A stretch of 64,000 nt of DNA from Zygnema cylindricum (GCA_037447655.1 JBBHKE010002209.1:1-64000), one strand, 5' to 3'. Positions 1-12,804 are shown, numbered from the stretch's first letter. Numbers and translations: made by a program. The notes: generated by a model not told the origin, from the letters alone.

Positions 1-583
1 GAGTAAAAAAACCAAAAAAAACAATTAGAGTAATTGACGCTAATTTATGTGATAGAGCTTTTTCAACTATGAAGTTTACTCTAATTTATTTAGTTATTCT
101 ATATTGGGTTATGTCGGCGATAATTATGTGCGCGATAATTATGAACACTAAATTACGTAGACGTACAAAATGTGTCAGTCCGGTATAGTATTGACGTCAT
201 TATGACGCTAATAATATTTGTCGCATTGAATGTCAGTTAATGTTCACACTGACGACGATGCTGTCGACGGACGAGAGTTATGCGAACGGCTTTTTTTCGA
301 TGTGATTGATTTTTTTGTTTAGTGCGATTTCACGTGCGAGCGCGATTCTATTAAGTCATTATTTGTACCTTTTTACTTATAAAAGTACAATTTTGCACGG
401 TCAGACGTCGTCCGTACTCCACACTATTTAAAAATAACCTATATTAGAATTTTTTACGCTAATTAAACCTCACCTAAATTAGAATAATGAAAAAATTAGA
501 ATCGATTACTCTATTTGATGTGATAGAGTCGAAATTTCGAGCGACCGAATTAGAGTAATTTACTCTAATTACGATTCGCGGTG
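1..583. mobile_element. TA-target MITE, left end outside window
   Basis: This sequence is nearly colinear with the complete element at 27158-27772, including AATTAGAGTAA, the CTATATTGGGTTATGTCGGC block and the right terminus GATTCGCGGTG followed by TA. Its left terminus lies before the window. It contains no coding frame. Confidence 0.78.
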
Positions 584-585
584 TA

Positions 586-2565
586 GTATATTATTCATTA
601 TATATAGCGTGGCATGCCAAGTATGACAATTTGTTCCGTACTCCGTATAACGGAAGAACGGAAGTTGAATACAACAGTATAAACTGTATAAATGTACGGT
701 ATGAACCGTTCAATCAAAGCTGATAGTTACCGAACTGGTGTTATTGCGATAAAAAATTGATAATAGCGGTTATTTATCGTGATAATACCGGTACCAATAC
801 ATCATGCCAATAAATCGATTATCGGTATGCCAAAAAAGGAGGCATATTAGTTATCGGCAAATGACTCCCGTTACACAGCACTAGCAAAAACATTTTTGCA
901 ATTTGTAAAGTGGTTAAAGGTGTTGTATTTTTTAATAATAATGCCTTGATAATTTTTATACCATTGTGTTGGAAACTTTCTCTTGCAAGGGTAATAACCC
1001 TTTGCTCTTATATTTTAGTTTTCTTGGTTCAATTTTTCCTCCTATAATTGGTGTAATATATCTCAATAATCTTCTTCACCATTATTTGGTTCACGATAAT
1101 TGTGTTTTCGTATTCTTAATATAAAGCTAGTTTTTTTTTCCTCTCACTTATTTCCTCCTCTTCACCTTCTAGATTCTTAAGCTAGGCGTTTACATGTTCA
1201 CAGTATTTATGAAGTCGTCGACCTTCCCGCACTTATAACTCCTTTCAAGGGTTTTTTAAAGTCATTGGAAAGACCCTCCATCTTACAACACAGATATTTT
1301 AGAGCTTACCATTTATGTTGTAAAACAAGATTGGGATAGATGACCAAATTGAAACATATCATACAAAAAATAGAACCTGTTTGCCTGTTTTTTGAAAATT
1401 CCATTGAAGGTTTAAGATACTTTTAATACAGCTAATAGGGTTCCATTCCTCTTTTGAATGGCGCTCTCCCTTAAGACGACCCCCACCATGGTTGTCCTCT
1501 CTTCCATTCATCAGCTTTTGGCAGAGTACTTTAATCAAGGCGCCTAGTTGTAGGAGGCAATATTTTTTCTTACTTGCTAACATCTTTTGCAGCTTAAACA
1601 ATGGTGGTGAGACCTTTTTCTACGACTACATCTTCTTAAAAAGGTACAAGAACATCCCTTCACAAACAAATTTATCATAATCAATTAGTTGGGGAGGATA
1701 CATAGTGATAGTTTAGTGTCGAACAATATATCTGTTAAGGATCGGCGATAATCCACGTATCGTATGGGCGCCAAATTAAAAACTCTGGAAAATGGCCAAG
1801 CCGGGGAAGGATGCAATAGATGTTTGTGTAGATATACTAAAATTTTCTAAATCGTCGACCTTAGACAAACGCCTCTTGCAAATCCCCATACCATCACAAT
1901 ACGATATAGTATGAGTAGCATGACCAACTAATTACTAGCCCTTGAACTAGGCTCCCACTCTACCTAATCTAATTCCTCAAAACAGGACCTGGCTTACTTC
2001 CATGTATCTTTCTATACAAAAGTTAGGATTAAAAATATATATCTTTAATATTGAATTTTGTTGGCACCTGATGAAAAACGATCTTTGGTCTTTATGATGA
2101 CCGATTATCCATGGATGCTTAGATATATATGTTAGCCATGGACAATGAGATATAAAACGACAACAGATTTGACCAATACTGTAATGAGGGTTTTGAAGGT
2201 TCTTGCTCTATGTAAATGTTGAGAAAAATAGATGCAAGGATATCAGACAAACTCCACTTGGTTTGGGTTTGATTTGACCAGAAGACAAGTAGATTTGGAT
2301 GGTCAACTTTTCTAACGCAATTTTATAGCGGTCACTTTGACCGAACACAGTTTAGTGCAAGCAGCTTGAGATAACTTGCTGGAAAGTGTGGAGCAAGGCT
2401 TGTCTATAGAACTTTAGATCACTAGATTTGGGGTTTTGAGTTTGTAGTGTTATGAGAGGTGAAATCTTGACTTTTGATTAGGTCAATTTAAAGCATAAAT
2501 GCACATAACTACTCTGTGGATTTCATTGGCAATCTGATCTTGAAGTTGTTTGAATTATTTGACGA
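586..2565. other. Intergenic, nothing recognised
   Basis: AT-rich sequence without a supported frame. Around 720-860 there are CGATAA/TTATCG-type short inverted motifs that may be a decayed DNA transposon. It lies on the 3' side of the copia remnant at 2566-3734 and could hold unrecognisable reverse transcriptase debris. Confidence 0.4.
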
Positions 2566-3734
2566 CTATTTACGAATCGGCGGCCCACCGGCGCTTCCTA
2601 TTGTCACAACTAAGTTTATGAAATGCTTCTGCTCTAGAATTACATAATCTCTAACCTTTTCTGCCTTTTTGTCGGTTGTCATATGAAAAACATCAACTGA
2701 TTTCCTCTCATATTTGAGAATCATGTTTCTTGTTATAATAATCCTAGTCTTTTCAGGTATATATACTCTATGACCTTTTTGAGAGATCATCATAACCTAG
2801 CAAAAGTCCAAGTAGCCCTTTCGTTTCTAATTTCCACTTATTTTAAGTATCATCTAAAATAAAAACTCTAAAATGAGTGCTTACTGGTGTTTTACTTCCT
2901 GTCATTATCTCATAAGGTGTATTGCCTTACTTCCTGTCATTATCTCATAAGGTGTATTGCCTTTCACTGCTCTAGACTCTACCTTGTTCTTAACACAAGT
3001 AGCACAATTTAAGGCCTCAACCAAAATTTAAAGTTTATACCTTTGTTTGCAAGCATTGATCTGGGCACTTTCAGTTAATGTTCTGTTTACTCTCTCACCT
3101 ACTCCATTTTGCTCTCTCTCTCTCTCTCAACTACTCCATTTTGTTTAGGAGAGTATAGAACAAAAAGTTGATGAGATATTCCATTGTCTTTCAGACAATT
3201 GATAAAGTCACGTGATAGATATTCCCCTCTATTGTCCAATCTCAAGGTCAAAATAGGAACTCCATGAATTTTCTCACTCAATTCTTCTGATTTATTTGAT
3301 GCGAGAAAACACTCCAATTTTCTCTTTCATGAAATACTAAGTGCCCATCCATCACAAAATTTATCTTATTTTTTACTCATTTCCAAACCTTCTATGGTAT
3401 CTCCTATAACCATCCTCTCAAGACTTTCATAGTGCACATGGCTAAGTCTTTTATGGCAAAGGTAATTCTCAAATAAAAAAGCACAATATAGAACATTTTT
3501 GACATTAATTTTAGCAAAATCAAGGGTATACATTCGGTATGCACCTCTTGTACTGGTAGCAAAAGGAAGTACTTGAAAGCCTTTGCTTTCTGCAAGAGAA
3601 GTAGAAAACATATTTTTCTTGAAGTTTACCACATAGGGGACATCATAAAGTGTCTTATGAGTTAGTTTTCCCTCAATGTCTACCGTACGTATTATCTGTC
3701 CCTTCGCCTTTGAGGTATAACTGTCCATTCGCAT
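2566..3734 (-). pseudogene. Decayed Ty1/copia pol remnant (integrase region), element F
   Basis: Reading on the minus strand in several broken frames: 3366-3734 contains the pre-integrase signature HKRLSHVHYESLERM; 3099-3317 has integrase motifs LDNRGEY and QNGVVERE (second catalytic Asp and the Glu); 2566-2793 has KGHRVYIPEKTRIIITR, the integrase C-terminal beta-barrel type segment. A (CT)n expansion at about 3112-3128 and frame changes break the ORF. No LTRs were identified nearby. Confidence 0.8.
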
Positions 3735-5729
3735 TGTAAATGTTTATTGGAGAGAGGTTCGAAAGTTATCAAAGTTGGCCCTGTTACAACGCATGTGTTG
3801 AGATGCACCTGTATCGATTTTCCATTAACGCCTAAATTAACAGCATAGGGACGCCCGATTAACAATATGAGATGTCTATTTTAAGATCATGGAGCATGGA
3901 ACTATTTTCGCCCGTCTTTATAACTAGAACCAAATCTAAGTGTGCTTCCTAAGTCGATGACACTCACTTTTCTGTGTAAACACCGTTACCTGACACTGTT
4001 TCTTTGCTTTTGCACTAAATACCTTGCAATTTTAGTACAGATTGACACATTTCATACATCACACTATTTAAGAACCTCTTGAATTAAAGTAGTTGACACT
4101 AATTAAAACGTATATATGTTAAAGGAAACAATAGTACTGTTAAGTTTATTTTAGATTCAAGCGTCATAATTTAGGGGCAGCACTGTTGTGCTATTAACAT
4201 TTTTAGCAATTCATAATGTACCACACATTCACACAAAAAAAGAAAAAACACAACAGCATCGTCAATACATGCATAGAAAAGGTAACCACCCATTAAGCTT
4301 CGATTGCATTAAAATTAGAACTAAACACTTGCATAAACCCATCAATTGAACTCGGACTGTTTTTCATTCTTAGTTTGACTACTTTGTTTCAAAAAGGCAC
4401 ATACCAAAATTCTAAAAGACGGCCGTAAAAATCGACCGCTTTATCTCGAGAGCTCTCAGTTTCGATTGCTCTTGTTTGACCAGTGACCAAACTTTAACCA
4501 TTAATGACTCGAATGATATCAATACAACTTCTCTGTATGTGAGCTTCGGTTCTTTACGAATGTAGTTTCAACCGTGTAAATTATTCCAAATTGGACTTTT
4601 CCCACAAATGCTACATTCCTCCTTATCCACTACAGCACCCATCGCTATTAGAGTTAAAGTAAGACTTTATTAAGAAAGCACGATGGTAAAACATCTATGT
4701 AAATGGGACCAAAAAAAAAGAGAAAGGCAAAAACGAACTGAAAAACGGAAAGAGGGTAGAAGCAAACAAAAAGGAAGAGGTCCAAAGAAAAAAACTAGCA
4801 CACGAATAAGGGTTTTAATCACTCTAATTCCAAGGAGTGTTTTTTTCCCGAAACATTTAGTGTTTATGACACTATTTACGCAAGTGGCCCGAAATGAGCC
4901 AAGTTGCACAACATAGTTTAGAGTAGTTAATTACAATCAAGTGGTAACTCTAAATAGGGATGGACGATGTGGTGCGCAAAAGGGTGTAAGATAAAAAATA
5001 CATCTTCAAACCAAAATTATACCTTCCAACCAAAATTCCATTGCCATGGAAATGTTACAATCCTATTTTCTCACTCAACCACCAAAAGGTAACTCTCACT
5101 CTTACGACACCATAACTATCTTTCCTTCTACTTTTTTGTGCCATTTCTTTATAAATCCCACCAGTACCTATAATTTTTTTAAATTGCTATCGCTTGAAAT
5201 AAAATCACCACTCCCGGCTTATATGAATGGCACCATTTTGCCCCAATCTAGGAACAATTATTTCTTTCCTCCAATCACTTGCATTATTACCAATTCTCAC
5301 TTCCATTATTCCCTACAATCTCTCTCCAATCTTCCAGGAAATTCTGGGCAGTAACCTCAGATACACTTTGATTTATTAGACGATAAAAACAATAGAATTC
5401 GAAACCTAACATCTCGTATGACTCTACAAAACATGTGCCTGCAGTTATTGACCAACAAAAAAAACGTGTTAGGAAACTAATCAAAACGACAAAAGGTACC
5501 GAGTTCCTTTCTCAAACTTCCAATGAAAAAATCCGAAGCCGAGCAGCCATGGATTTATCACGTCATACGTCTTTGAAACTCTCATAAAGCAACAATGAAG
5601 CTCAGTCCCTAACAAACCAAAAAACTTCCATTTTTTTCAAAAACGTGGTCCATTCTTTTTACAAAAACCTCCGAAATAAGATCCACTCTTGACAAGTAGC
5701 TTTCTGAAATGGTTAACAAGTACGTCTGT
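3735..5729. other. Intergenic, nothing recognised
   Basis: No supported coding frame, terminal repeat or RNA gene was seen. Small frames on both strands (for example 4683-4916, 5046-5354) are low-complexity and unrelated to known families as far as I can tell. The left end may belong to the copia remnant before it. Confidence 0.4.
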
Positions 5730-5893
5730 ACTTTTCCAATATCCGTACAAGTACTTTTCCATAATTTAAGTGGTTCTTTCCTTTGTACCTTTCCAATATC
5801 CGTACAATTACTTTTCCTTTACTTAGTCGTTCTTTCCAGTTGTACTTTTCCAATATCCGTACAAGTACTTTTCCATAACTTAGTCGTTCTTCT
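5730..5893. repeat. 57-bp tandem array, about three units
   Basis: Units start at 5730, 5787 and 5844, each with CTTTCCAATATCCGTACAA and then ACTTTTCC and GTTCTTTCC-like parts. The array abuts the 3' end of the small minus-strand frame at 5880-6098. Confidence 0.85.
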
Positions 5894-6098
5894 GAGACTT
5901 CATTTCCACCAGTCTTGGAATAACCATTGGTTCGTCTCCTGCTGTTGTGACAGCTGTCTCATCTTGAGCCCATAGTCTATCGTCCATCACATTATCTCCT
6001 CCTCCTCCTTCGCTAAAGACAATGGAGGCGAAAATCAAAATGACTACGTTACAAACCATGAGGCCACAGCAAATGCCTTCCCCCCAGCTTACAGCCAT
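5880..6098 (-). CDS. Possible small membrane protein, unrecognised
   Basis: A minus-strand frame of about 72 residues starts at 6098 in a favourable plant context (AAACTATGGCT). It begins MAVSWGEGICCG, has a hydrophobic stretch at about residues 9-29 (CCGLMVCNVVILIFASIVF) and then an acidic, glycine-containing tail. The open frame continues upstream to 6272, but that part is low-complexity Phe/Leu/Lys. I do not recognise a family. It could be a real short gene or a chance ORF; no intron or conserved neighbour supports it. Confidence 0.22.
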   Translation of the reverse strand: MAVSWGEGICCGLMVCNVVILIFASIVFSEGGGGDNVMDDRLWAQDETAVTTAGDEPMVIPRLVEMKSQKND

Positions 6099-6624
6099 AG
6101 TTTTCTTCTTTTCTTTTTGTTCTGTTTTGAAAAATGTCGAAAAAGATGTTCGTAAGCGTGTCAGTTTTAGGGTTTCAGTGAAAAACTTCAGCAAACAATT
6201 GAAGAAAAAGATATTAAATTGGATTAATGAAAGGAAGGAAAAAGGTGGTACTATTGCTCGTATAATTGCCACAAATTATAAGTGTTGCTGGAATGGTAAA
6301 ACTGATAAAATTGAAAATCTTGCAAGAAGATGCAGAAAAAATAAAATAAAATCACAAACCAAAGGAAAAATGTAGCTTTGCGTAAGAATAAAAGGCAAAA
6401 GAAATTCGTTGCAGATTGCAAGATGAGTAAAATTGGTAGTTTGGACAATAGATAGAAAGCAAAAGGCAAGATTAACAGATAAGTTGCAGTGAGCAGAAAG
6501 AGAAAAAGAGCAAACATGATAACTGGCAATTGTATGTTAGTACTTAGTAGCATACGCTAAGAATGTTCGTACACTGACCGGTAATTCCGGAAAAAGCGGT
6601 TACCGGTAATCGTCCGGTGTTTTA

Positions 6625-8056
6625 GGGTAACCTTCCATTAGGCGTTCCCAGTAATTGTACGGTCACGCTTACCGGCAGTAATATTTGTAACACCCTTCCA
6701 TCAGGTCATGCCAGTAAAGCAAAAATTGGTTACGTGTTGGACTCCGTTTGGTACCACGTAGGATCCTGTTGAGCCGGCCGCGTATATTGAAAGTTTCGAA
6801 AAGTACAATATTTCGACTGCGTATTTGTACGGGCGGACGCCGATTAAAATATCTAGTAGCGTGACGCTAATGTACAACCTGAACGGAGATGGAGGAAATG
6901 GCATGTACTGTACTGAATTTTGATTTTGCACATTTATAAAGGAGGCGTGACACGATGTCCTACAACCAAGTTTTTGTTTGTACTTGGTTGTGCACATTTA
7001 TATGCATAGTTCAAAAGTGAAAGTAGGCCCATACAGTATGCCTATTGTATGCAAAACATACAATATGCCCTTAAGACCCATATTGTATTGGTCGAAAAAT
7101 GAAAAAAAAGGGTTAAGAGGGTTGAGTTGCACATCGATCGATAGAGAATTAAACGGCATGTCTAAATTTTGAAAAAAAATCGGACAAAAAATATTTTTTC
7201 TGTGAATTTTGAGGTGTTTTTTATTTCAACCGTCAGATTTGGACAATCGGACGGTCGCTGATCAAAGTAGCGATCTTAAGAAGATCACATGAAAAGCCCA
7301 TAACACAACTTACGATAGGACAATTTGTCATATTAGCGTCTGCAATTTTGAAGGCCACACTAAATAAAGCCTCAAATTGACCAAGCAGGTTGCCCGTCCG
7401 CGTTTTTTTTTTTTTTCCGGGCTTTTTTTCCGGCAGAATGTCATCCTACGCCGCGTTAGTTCACTAACAAATTTCGTTAGGTGGCGTGCGCTGTACTATG
7501 ATCATACATCATATTCGTACGATCGTACAAGAGTGTCCGCAACTCACACCCATACAATATGCCTACTCTACGCGAGTTTAGTGCCAAGTTTTGTGCGCCT
7601 ACCAAAGTCCTACCATAAAAACGCCTACTTTTGAACTATGTTTATATGTGCACATTTATAGCGGAGGCGTGCCAGGATGTCCTACAATATTTGTCGTCGA
7701 ACAGGGTGGCGTCGACGTCAGAAGGTACACGCCATTTGCCACATGTAACTTTATAAACTCACGTCCGTCGTGGATCGACTCTGACTTTACAAGTGGACGA
7801 AAATACGCGTCCAGTAAGCACAAAGTGTCCTTCTGAGGACAGTCGGAGGAGACTGCCTATGTATTGGAAACAAGGGGCGTTTGCGTCGAAAATTGAAAAT
7901 CGGACGGTGGTAGTATTCGCCAAGAAGTCTGGATAATCTCAACGAATTTTTAGTAAACATCTTTTGTTAAAAAAACAAAAAAAACAGTACGGCTTAGTAC
8001 GGAATTGTACTTTCTCTAGTAAAAAATCCCACTTTTCGCCTGATGGAAGGTTACCC
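6625..8056. mobile_element. PIF/Harbinger-like non-autonomous element
   Basis: Inverted termini GGGTAACCTTCCATTAGGCG and CGCCTGATGGAAGGTTACCC (one mismatch) are flanked by TTA on both sides (6622-6624 and 8057-8059). A 3-bp TTA/TAA target with GGG ends is typical of PIF/Harbinger. There is no transposase frame. It hosts the hAT-like MITE at 7005-7640, so it is older than that insertion. Confidence 0.75.
7005..7640. mobile_element. hAT-like MITE nested in the 6625-8056 element
   Basis: The ends are CATAGTTCAAAAGT and ACTTTTGAACTATG, flanked by the perfect 8-bp TSD TTTATATG (6997-7004 and 7641-7648). The interior contains the AGATCACATGAAAAGCCC motif also found, inverted, in the related element at 12819-13265. 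It has no coding capacity. Confidence 0.85.
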
Positions 8057-8214
8057 TTAGGCAGTCGCATGTGTATAAACTAGTGTTGGGTATCGGGTAG
8101 TTTCATATCGCGATAATCTTAATATTCGATATATCGAATATCGATCGAGGAAAGTCCTCGATATATCGTACCGCGACCAACATAAATTGTCGCGATATAT
8201 ATCGCGATATATTG

Positions 8215-8249
<35 letters not shown>

Positions 8250-8881
8250 AATATGTTGTTTTAGCGATAAAAACACTTTTTTTGAAACACGATGTACGAC
8301 GTGATGTTCGTTCCGTACTTCCGTTACTTAGGGTATTTTCGCATGTAACTGAAACTTAGTCTTGCTACTTTGTTTTTTTGCGAAGATTCTCCGTACAACT
8401 TTCTGAGCATTCGGATGTAAACGCAAATAACTTGTCACTTAGAAAAGTGACTTACGTAGAGGTGTACGAAGAATTGTGACAGATGAAGTGGTACATAAAA
8501 TGAGGCGAAACTTCCACTCGCCTTCAATTTGAGGCGTTTCTCCGCACGCTGTACATTTTTTGTGACTTCATAATGTCCGTACGCCACATTGTCGACGTGT
8601 CGAAACGTTAAAATACCTTTCGATGTCGCACAGAATTTGCGGTTTCGTTTTTCGTCTTCCCACTTGCCGACATGTGGCCAATTTTTTTCATACGCCGTAT
8701 TTGTGAAGACACGTGTTTCTGAGAGAGACGACCCTTGTACCGATCAACGCACACAAAACAATACGCACAGGATGGAAACGTGGTGTGCTTTTTTTTTGGT
8801 ACTCCGCGCACAAAAATCGTAAAAAACTTCAAACATGTGCGACATTATCTGCCTATCCGCTCACCTTATTGGACTTTATTC

Positions 8882-8905
8882 CAAATCACCTCGCGAGGTG
8901 ATTTG
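8882..8905. repeat. 24-bp perfect palindrome
   Basis: CAAATCACCTCG followed by its exact reverse complement. A similar imperfect palindrome lies in an unrelated element class at 35867-35892 (AAATCACCTCGAAGGGGTGATTT). Confidence 0.9.
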
Positions 8906-9309
8906 ATGTAAAGTTTGAACATGTGTTGAAAGGACGCTAAAGTGGGTGAAATGCGTTAAACGACAAATTGTATCGCGCTAGATGACAAACTACTGGAAGT
9001 ATAAAGTTTCAGGGTAACGTAACTTGTACGGTGGTAATTTCTATTTTGTGGTACGGCTACGGATTTTCTCGTTTTTTTCTAAGTTATGGAGGAAAAAGAC
9101 AAAAACTAACTGTAACTTTAGCACATGCGAAAATATCCTTAAAAGGTAACGCCGCAAAATGTAACGGACGAAAAAGTACTAATACTGTAATACTAATACA
9201 TATAGTTACTTATTTAGTACGTACTACGGTACAGAACTTCACATATGAAAACTTGAAACCCACACTAATTTAGTCAAAGTATGATATGAAAAAGTATGAT
9301 ATTTTATGA

Positions 9310-9715
9310 ATTGTACAAAATTGTAATTTTTATTATTATTTTTATTAATTATTTTTGGAAGTGTACAAAATGAGAATTTATATTATTATTTTTATTATTT
9401 TTTTTTATGTAGTGTACAAAATGTGAATTTTTATTATTATTTTTATTTATTAATTTTTGAAGTGTATAAAATGTGATCTTTAATTATTATTTTTATTCAA
9501 TAATTTATGAAGTGTACAAAATGAGAATTCTTATTATTGTTTTTATTCATTATTTTATGAAGTGTATAAAATGTGAGTTTTTATTCTTATTTTTATTAAT
9601 CATTAAATGAAGTGTATAAAATGTGAGTTTGTATTATTATTATTATTTTTTTTTTTTAACGTGTATAAAATGTGAATTATTGTTTTTATTATTATTAATT
9701 ATTTTTTGAAGTGTA
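9310..9715. repeat. 50-bp AT-rich minisatellite inside hAT-like element
   Basis: About eight units carry GTGTACAAAATG or GTGTATAAAATG followed by TTATTATTTTTATT; the motif recurs at about 9361, 9412, 9463, 9512, 9561, 9612, 9661 and 9711. The same array, with about five units, occurs in the related element at 23907-25043. Confidence 0.9.
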
Positions 9716-10070
9716 CTGGCAGCACTAGTACTACTGGCAGCACTAGTACTACTGGTAGCTGCGGTAGTACTGCCAGCAGCTAGTACTACTGGGAGCACTA
9801 ATACTACCGGCAGCTACAGTAGTACTGCCAGCAGCTTGTACTACTGGTTGCAGTAATACTACTGACACTAATACTACTGGCAATACTACTGGCAGCTGCA
9901 GTAGTACTGCCAGCAGCTAGTATTACTGGCAGCCCTAATACTACTGGCAGCAGCATAGCAATGCTGGCAGCTGCAGTAGTACTGCCAGCAGCTAGTACTA
10001 CTGGCAGCCCTAATACTACTGGCAGCAGCAATAGCAATGCCAGCAGCTAGTATCACTGGCAGCAACAATA
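9716..10070. repeat. CAG/CTG-rich interrupted minisatellite
   Basis: Repeats of CAGCTAGTACTACTGGCAG and GCAGTAGTACTGCCAGCAG types follow directly on the 50-bp array. A shorter version lies in the element at 23907-25043. The Ala/Ser-rich frames it produces are repeat artefacts. Confidence 0.85.
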
Positions 10071-10482
10071 ACACAAATGCTTACGGTACAGCTATGGACA
10101 TAAAAAAAATTCCTCTCAATTTGCAGTTTCCAATCATTCTTTTGTTTCCAAAACCACTTTGCTTTCTTTTCTCAGTTTTTGGTTCTCAATTAATCAACTT
10201 ACAATTTCCGATTCGCAGTTTTCGGTTCACAGTCTCCGTGAAAAAAAAAAAAAACATCCTCCACCACTTTCACACCTGTCCCTCTCTTCTTCAGAGAATT
10301 GGCTAGCAAGATTTTTTTCTTAAAGAAGCCTCGATATATCGGCGATACGATGTATCGGCAATATATCGCAATAATTTGAAATTCGATAAATCGAAGCGAT
10401 ATATTGATTATCGCGTACCTGAAATTCGATATATATCGAATATCGGCAATGGGTCCTCGATACCCAACACTAGTATAAACAT

Positions 10483-11275
10483 TAGTGTTGGGTATTGGGT
10501 AATTTAGTATCGCGATAATTTCGATATTCGATATATCGAACATCAATCGAGCAAACTTTTCGATATAACATACCGAGACCTACAAAAATTATCGCGATAT
10601 ATAGTATTTTTTAAATTTAATATTTTACATAATATGTTTTTTTAGCGACGAAGACAAATTGTTTGATACGCCACGTACGACGTGATTTTTGTTCCGTGAC
10701 TTAAAGGTAGACGCCGTAAAATGTAACCCGACAAAAAAGTAATAATTCCGTAATTCATATCATTAATTATTTAGTACGTAGAGATTTCACATACAAAAAG
10801 GTCACACTAATTAAGGCAAAGTATAATCTGAAAAAAAAAAATTACAGACTGTTCCTTTCATGCTTTCATGCAGGATTATCTACCAATTTGCAGGCATTTT
10901 TGCAAGCATCTACCAATCTGCAGATTGGTAGCCATTACGGTTTATCCATTTCCAGCGACTAATATTATAGAAAGGTTACACTTTTAGTTTTCTCCATGGA
11001 TTCCCAAGGGATGGGAGGTACCATGGGAGTTGAAGAGGATAATGAAACTGACATGCTTCCGGATATTATACCAGCTGCAGCAACATTAGTACTAGCAACA
11101 GTAGCAAAAATAGTCATGATTTTTTGTTTTAAAAAGCCTCGATATATCGACGATACATTAACGATATATCACGATGTTTAGCTTTTCGATATATCGAAGC
11201 GATATATCGATTATCGGGTACCTCAAATTCGATATATATCGACTATCGGCTATTGGTCCCCGATACCCAACACTA
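10483..11275. mobile_element. Second hAT-like element, adjacent to the first
   Basis: The ends TAGTGTTGGGTATTGGGTA and CGATACCCAACACTA are flanked by the perfect 8-bp TSD ATAAACAT (10475-10482 and 11276-11283). The left TSD overlaps the right TSD of the neighbouring element (10473-10480). The 793-bp interior has CGATATATCG motifs and no coding frame. Confidence 0.9.
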
Positions 11276-11357
11276 ATAAACATTATCTTTCACGAGTGAT
11301 TGAGATTTGCACGTGTGATCCTTAGACGTACACGTTACGCTTTGAAAAGTCAAGGTA

Positions 11358-12804
11358 CACCGTGAATCGCTATTAGTGTCAACAACACTAAGGGCGTGTT
11401 CCCATGTGTTCAAGTAAGGGTTTTTTTCCGTCGTTTTCACAGAAAATGGGACTTTCAACGAGAAAATATTACGCCGTACAAAAAATGGGCAAAACACAAG
11501 TACATTTTGCGTCCTATTAGAACTTGGAAGGTACGGCAATTTGGCGTTATTATCATCTCGAGCCACTTCCAACTCAATTTCACACTTGCACTGGAATGAA
11601 ATCGCGATCTGATTTTAACCAGAATAACACCCCATTAACGAATAGAAAGCAAGTATTGCACGCGTGAAACGTCTTCGAAAATTTTTGAACGAGGGAGAGT
11701 ACACGCTATTTTTTTACATGCTCGTCAAGCGCGTGTACGCACAAAAATGACAAGCATGTACGGAAAAAAATCGTTGGGGTCTCGGACCTCCACTTTTATT
11801 CATGGGTCCTTTGCAAAAATTTACAACGTCCTCGTCTCTCCACATCTTTTTCATTCGACCGCTTCTCTTTCTCTCATTCCTAAATGGAATGCATCAATAA
11901 TAGTATTAAATGAAAGATATATATTTTTCCTTTTTTTATATATTTTTGGTCTCATTTTGATGGCGTATCGAATGATAAATGGTAAGAAAAAGAAATCGGG
12001 AAGCCATGGCGGAAAGTTTACGTGTTGATGACGTCACAAGGTAGCATGACTTCGCGATGTCACAAAACCCTAAACATCTACAATGTCACAAAAACTCGAC
12101 GTCTACAACAGTCGCCGTTTTTGTAGACGTCACTATTTTATTTTTAAGAAGTTTCGTAGTCGTCTACATTTCGTTTCGTAATATCGTATGCCGTCTTCTG
12201 CTTGAAAAAAAACTACACCTGTCACATATTTGAAGTAATGAAGGCGCAAGTAATGATTGACATTGGAACACTTTGAAAAGTACACCGTAAAATTTGCTCT
12301 AAAATCCAAAGTAACGTTTCAAAGTTTCGGTTACATGGGAACACGCCCTAATTCAAGGCCCTTAATTTTGAGTTTTTTACCTTTGAACTTAAAATATAAC
12401 TGATAATTTTATTTTTTCCTTTACGTTAATATAGCCATATAGGTACTGTTGTGGTGTACCAAATGTCCTTGTCCGTATTAAAACTGCTCGTTAACAAACG
12501 TACAAAAAAAGTATCACATAGCGGCGTCGAGACAGGAAAAAGTGGGTGGCGTTGACACGGGAAAGCGCACTCAGATTTGATCCCTAGAGGAAAAATTACG
12601 CGAACCTGTTCTCACATGTTCCGATGTCGATTATGTGAACACGGGCTATGGCGGCTACAATATGGGAATCTGTATCTGAATTAGTGTTGAATGCATAAAT
12701 TAGCGTTATTGTTTTGTTGGTGTTAAGCCCTTCAACCCAAATAAACACAATATGGTTTTCTTTACACTAATAATCTATCGACACTAATAGCGATTTACGG
12801 CGTG
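11358..12804. mobile_element. Probable MITE split by a Harbinger-like insertion
   Basis: The left terminus CACCGTGAATCGCTATTAGT and the right terminus ACTAATAGCGATTTACGGCG are inverted copies. The left flank is TA; the right flank is not. The interior is interrupted at 11389-11391 by the element 11392-12348. A related intact element lies at 22347-22562. Confidence 0.5.
11392..12348. mobile_element. PIF/Harbinger-like non-autonomous element
   Basis: Inverted termini GGGCGTGTTCCCATGT and ACATGGGAACACGCCC are flanked by TAA (11389-11391 and 12349-12351). The interior shares a block (GTCTCGGACCTCCACTTT and GGAGAGT parts) with the element at 34803-36575, so they are one family. No transposase frame is visible. 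Confidence 0.82.

Larger units (their letters stand above)
8081..10472. mobile_element. hAT-like non-autonomous element with internal minisatellites
   Basis: This 2392-bp element starts TAGTGTTGGGTATCGGGTA and ends CGATACCCAACACTA, with a perfect 8-bp TSD GTATAAAC (8073-8080 and 10473-10480). The subterminal regions are crowded with CGATATATCG palindromes. The interior holds an AT run (8218-8247), a 24-bp perfect palindrome (8882-8905), a 50-bp tandem array (about 9310-9715) and a CAGCTAGTACTACTGG array (9716-10070). No transposase frame is visible. Confidence 0.9.

Noticed and set aside
9310-10070. CRISPR-like array
   Set aside because: The units are contiguous degenerate tandem repeats without spacers, in a plant genome.
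9804-10074. Ala/Ser/Val-rich minus-strand frames
   Set aside because: They are translations of the CAG/CTG-type minisatellite and have no independent support.
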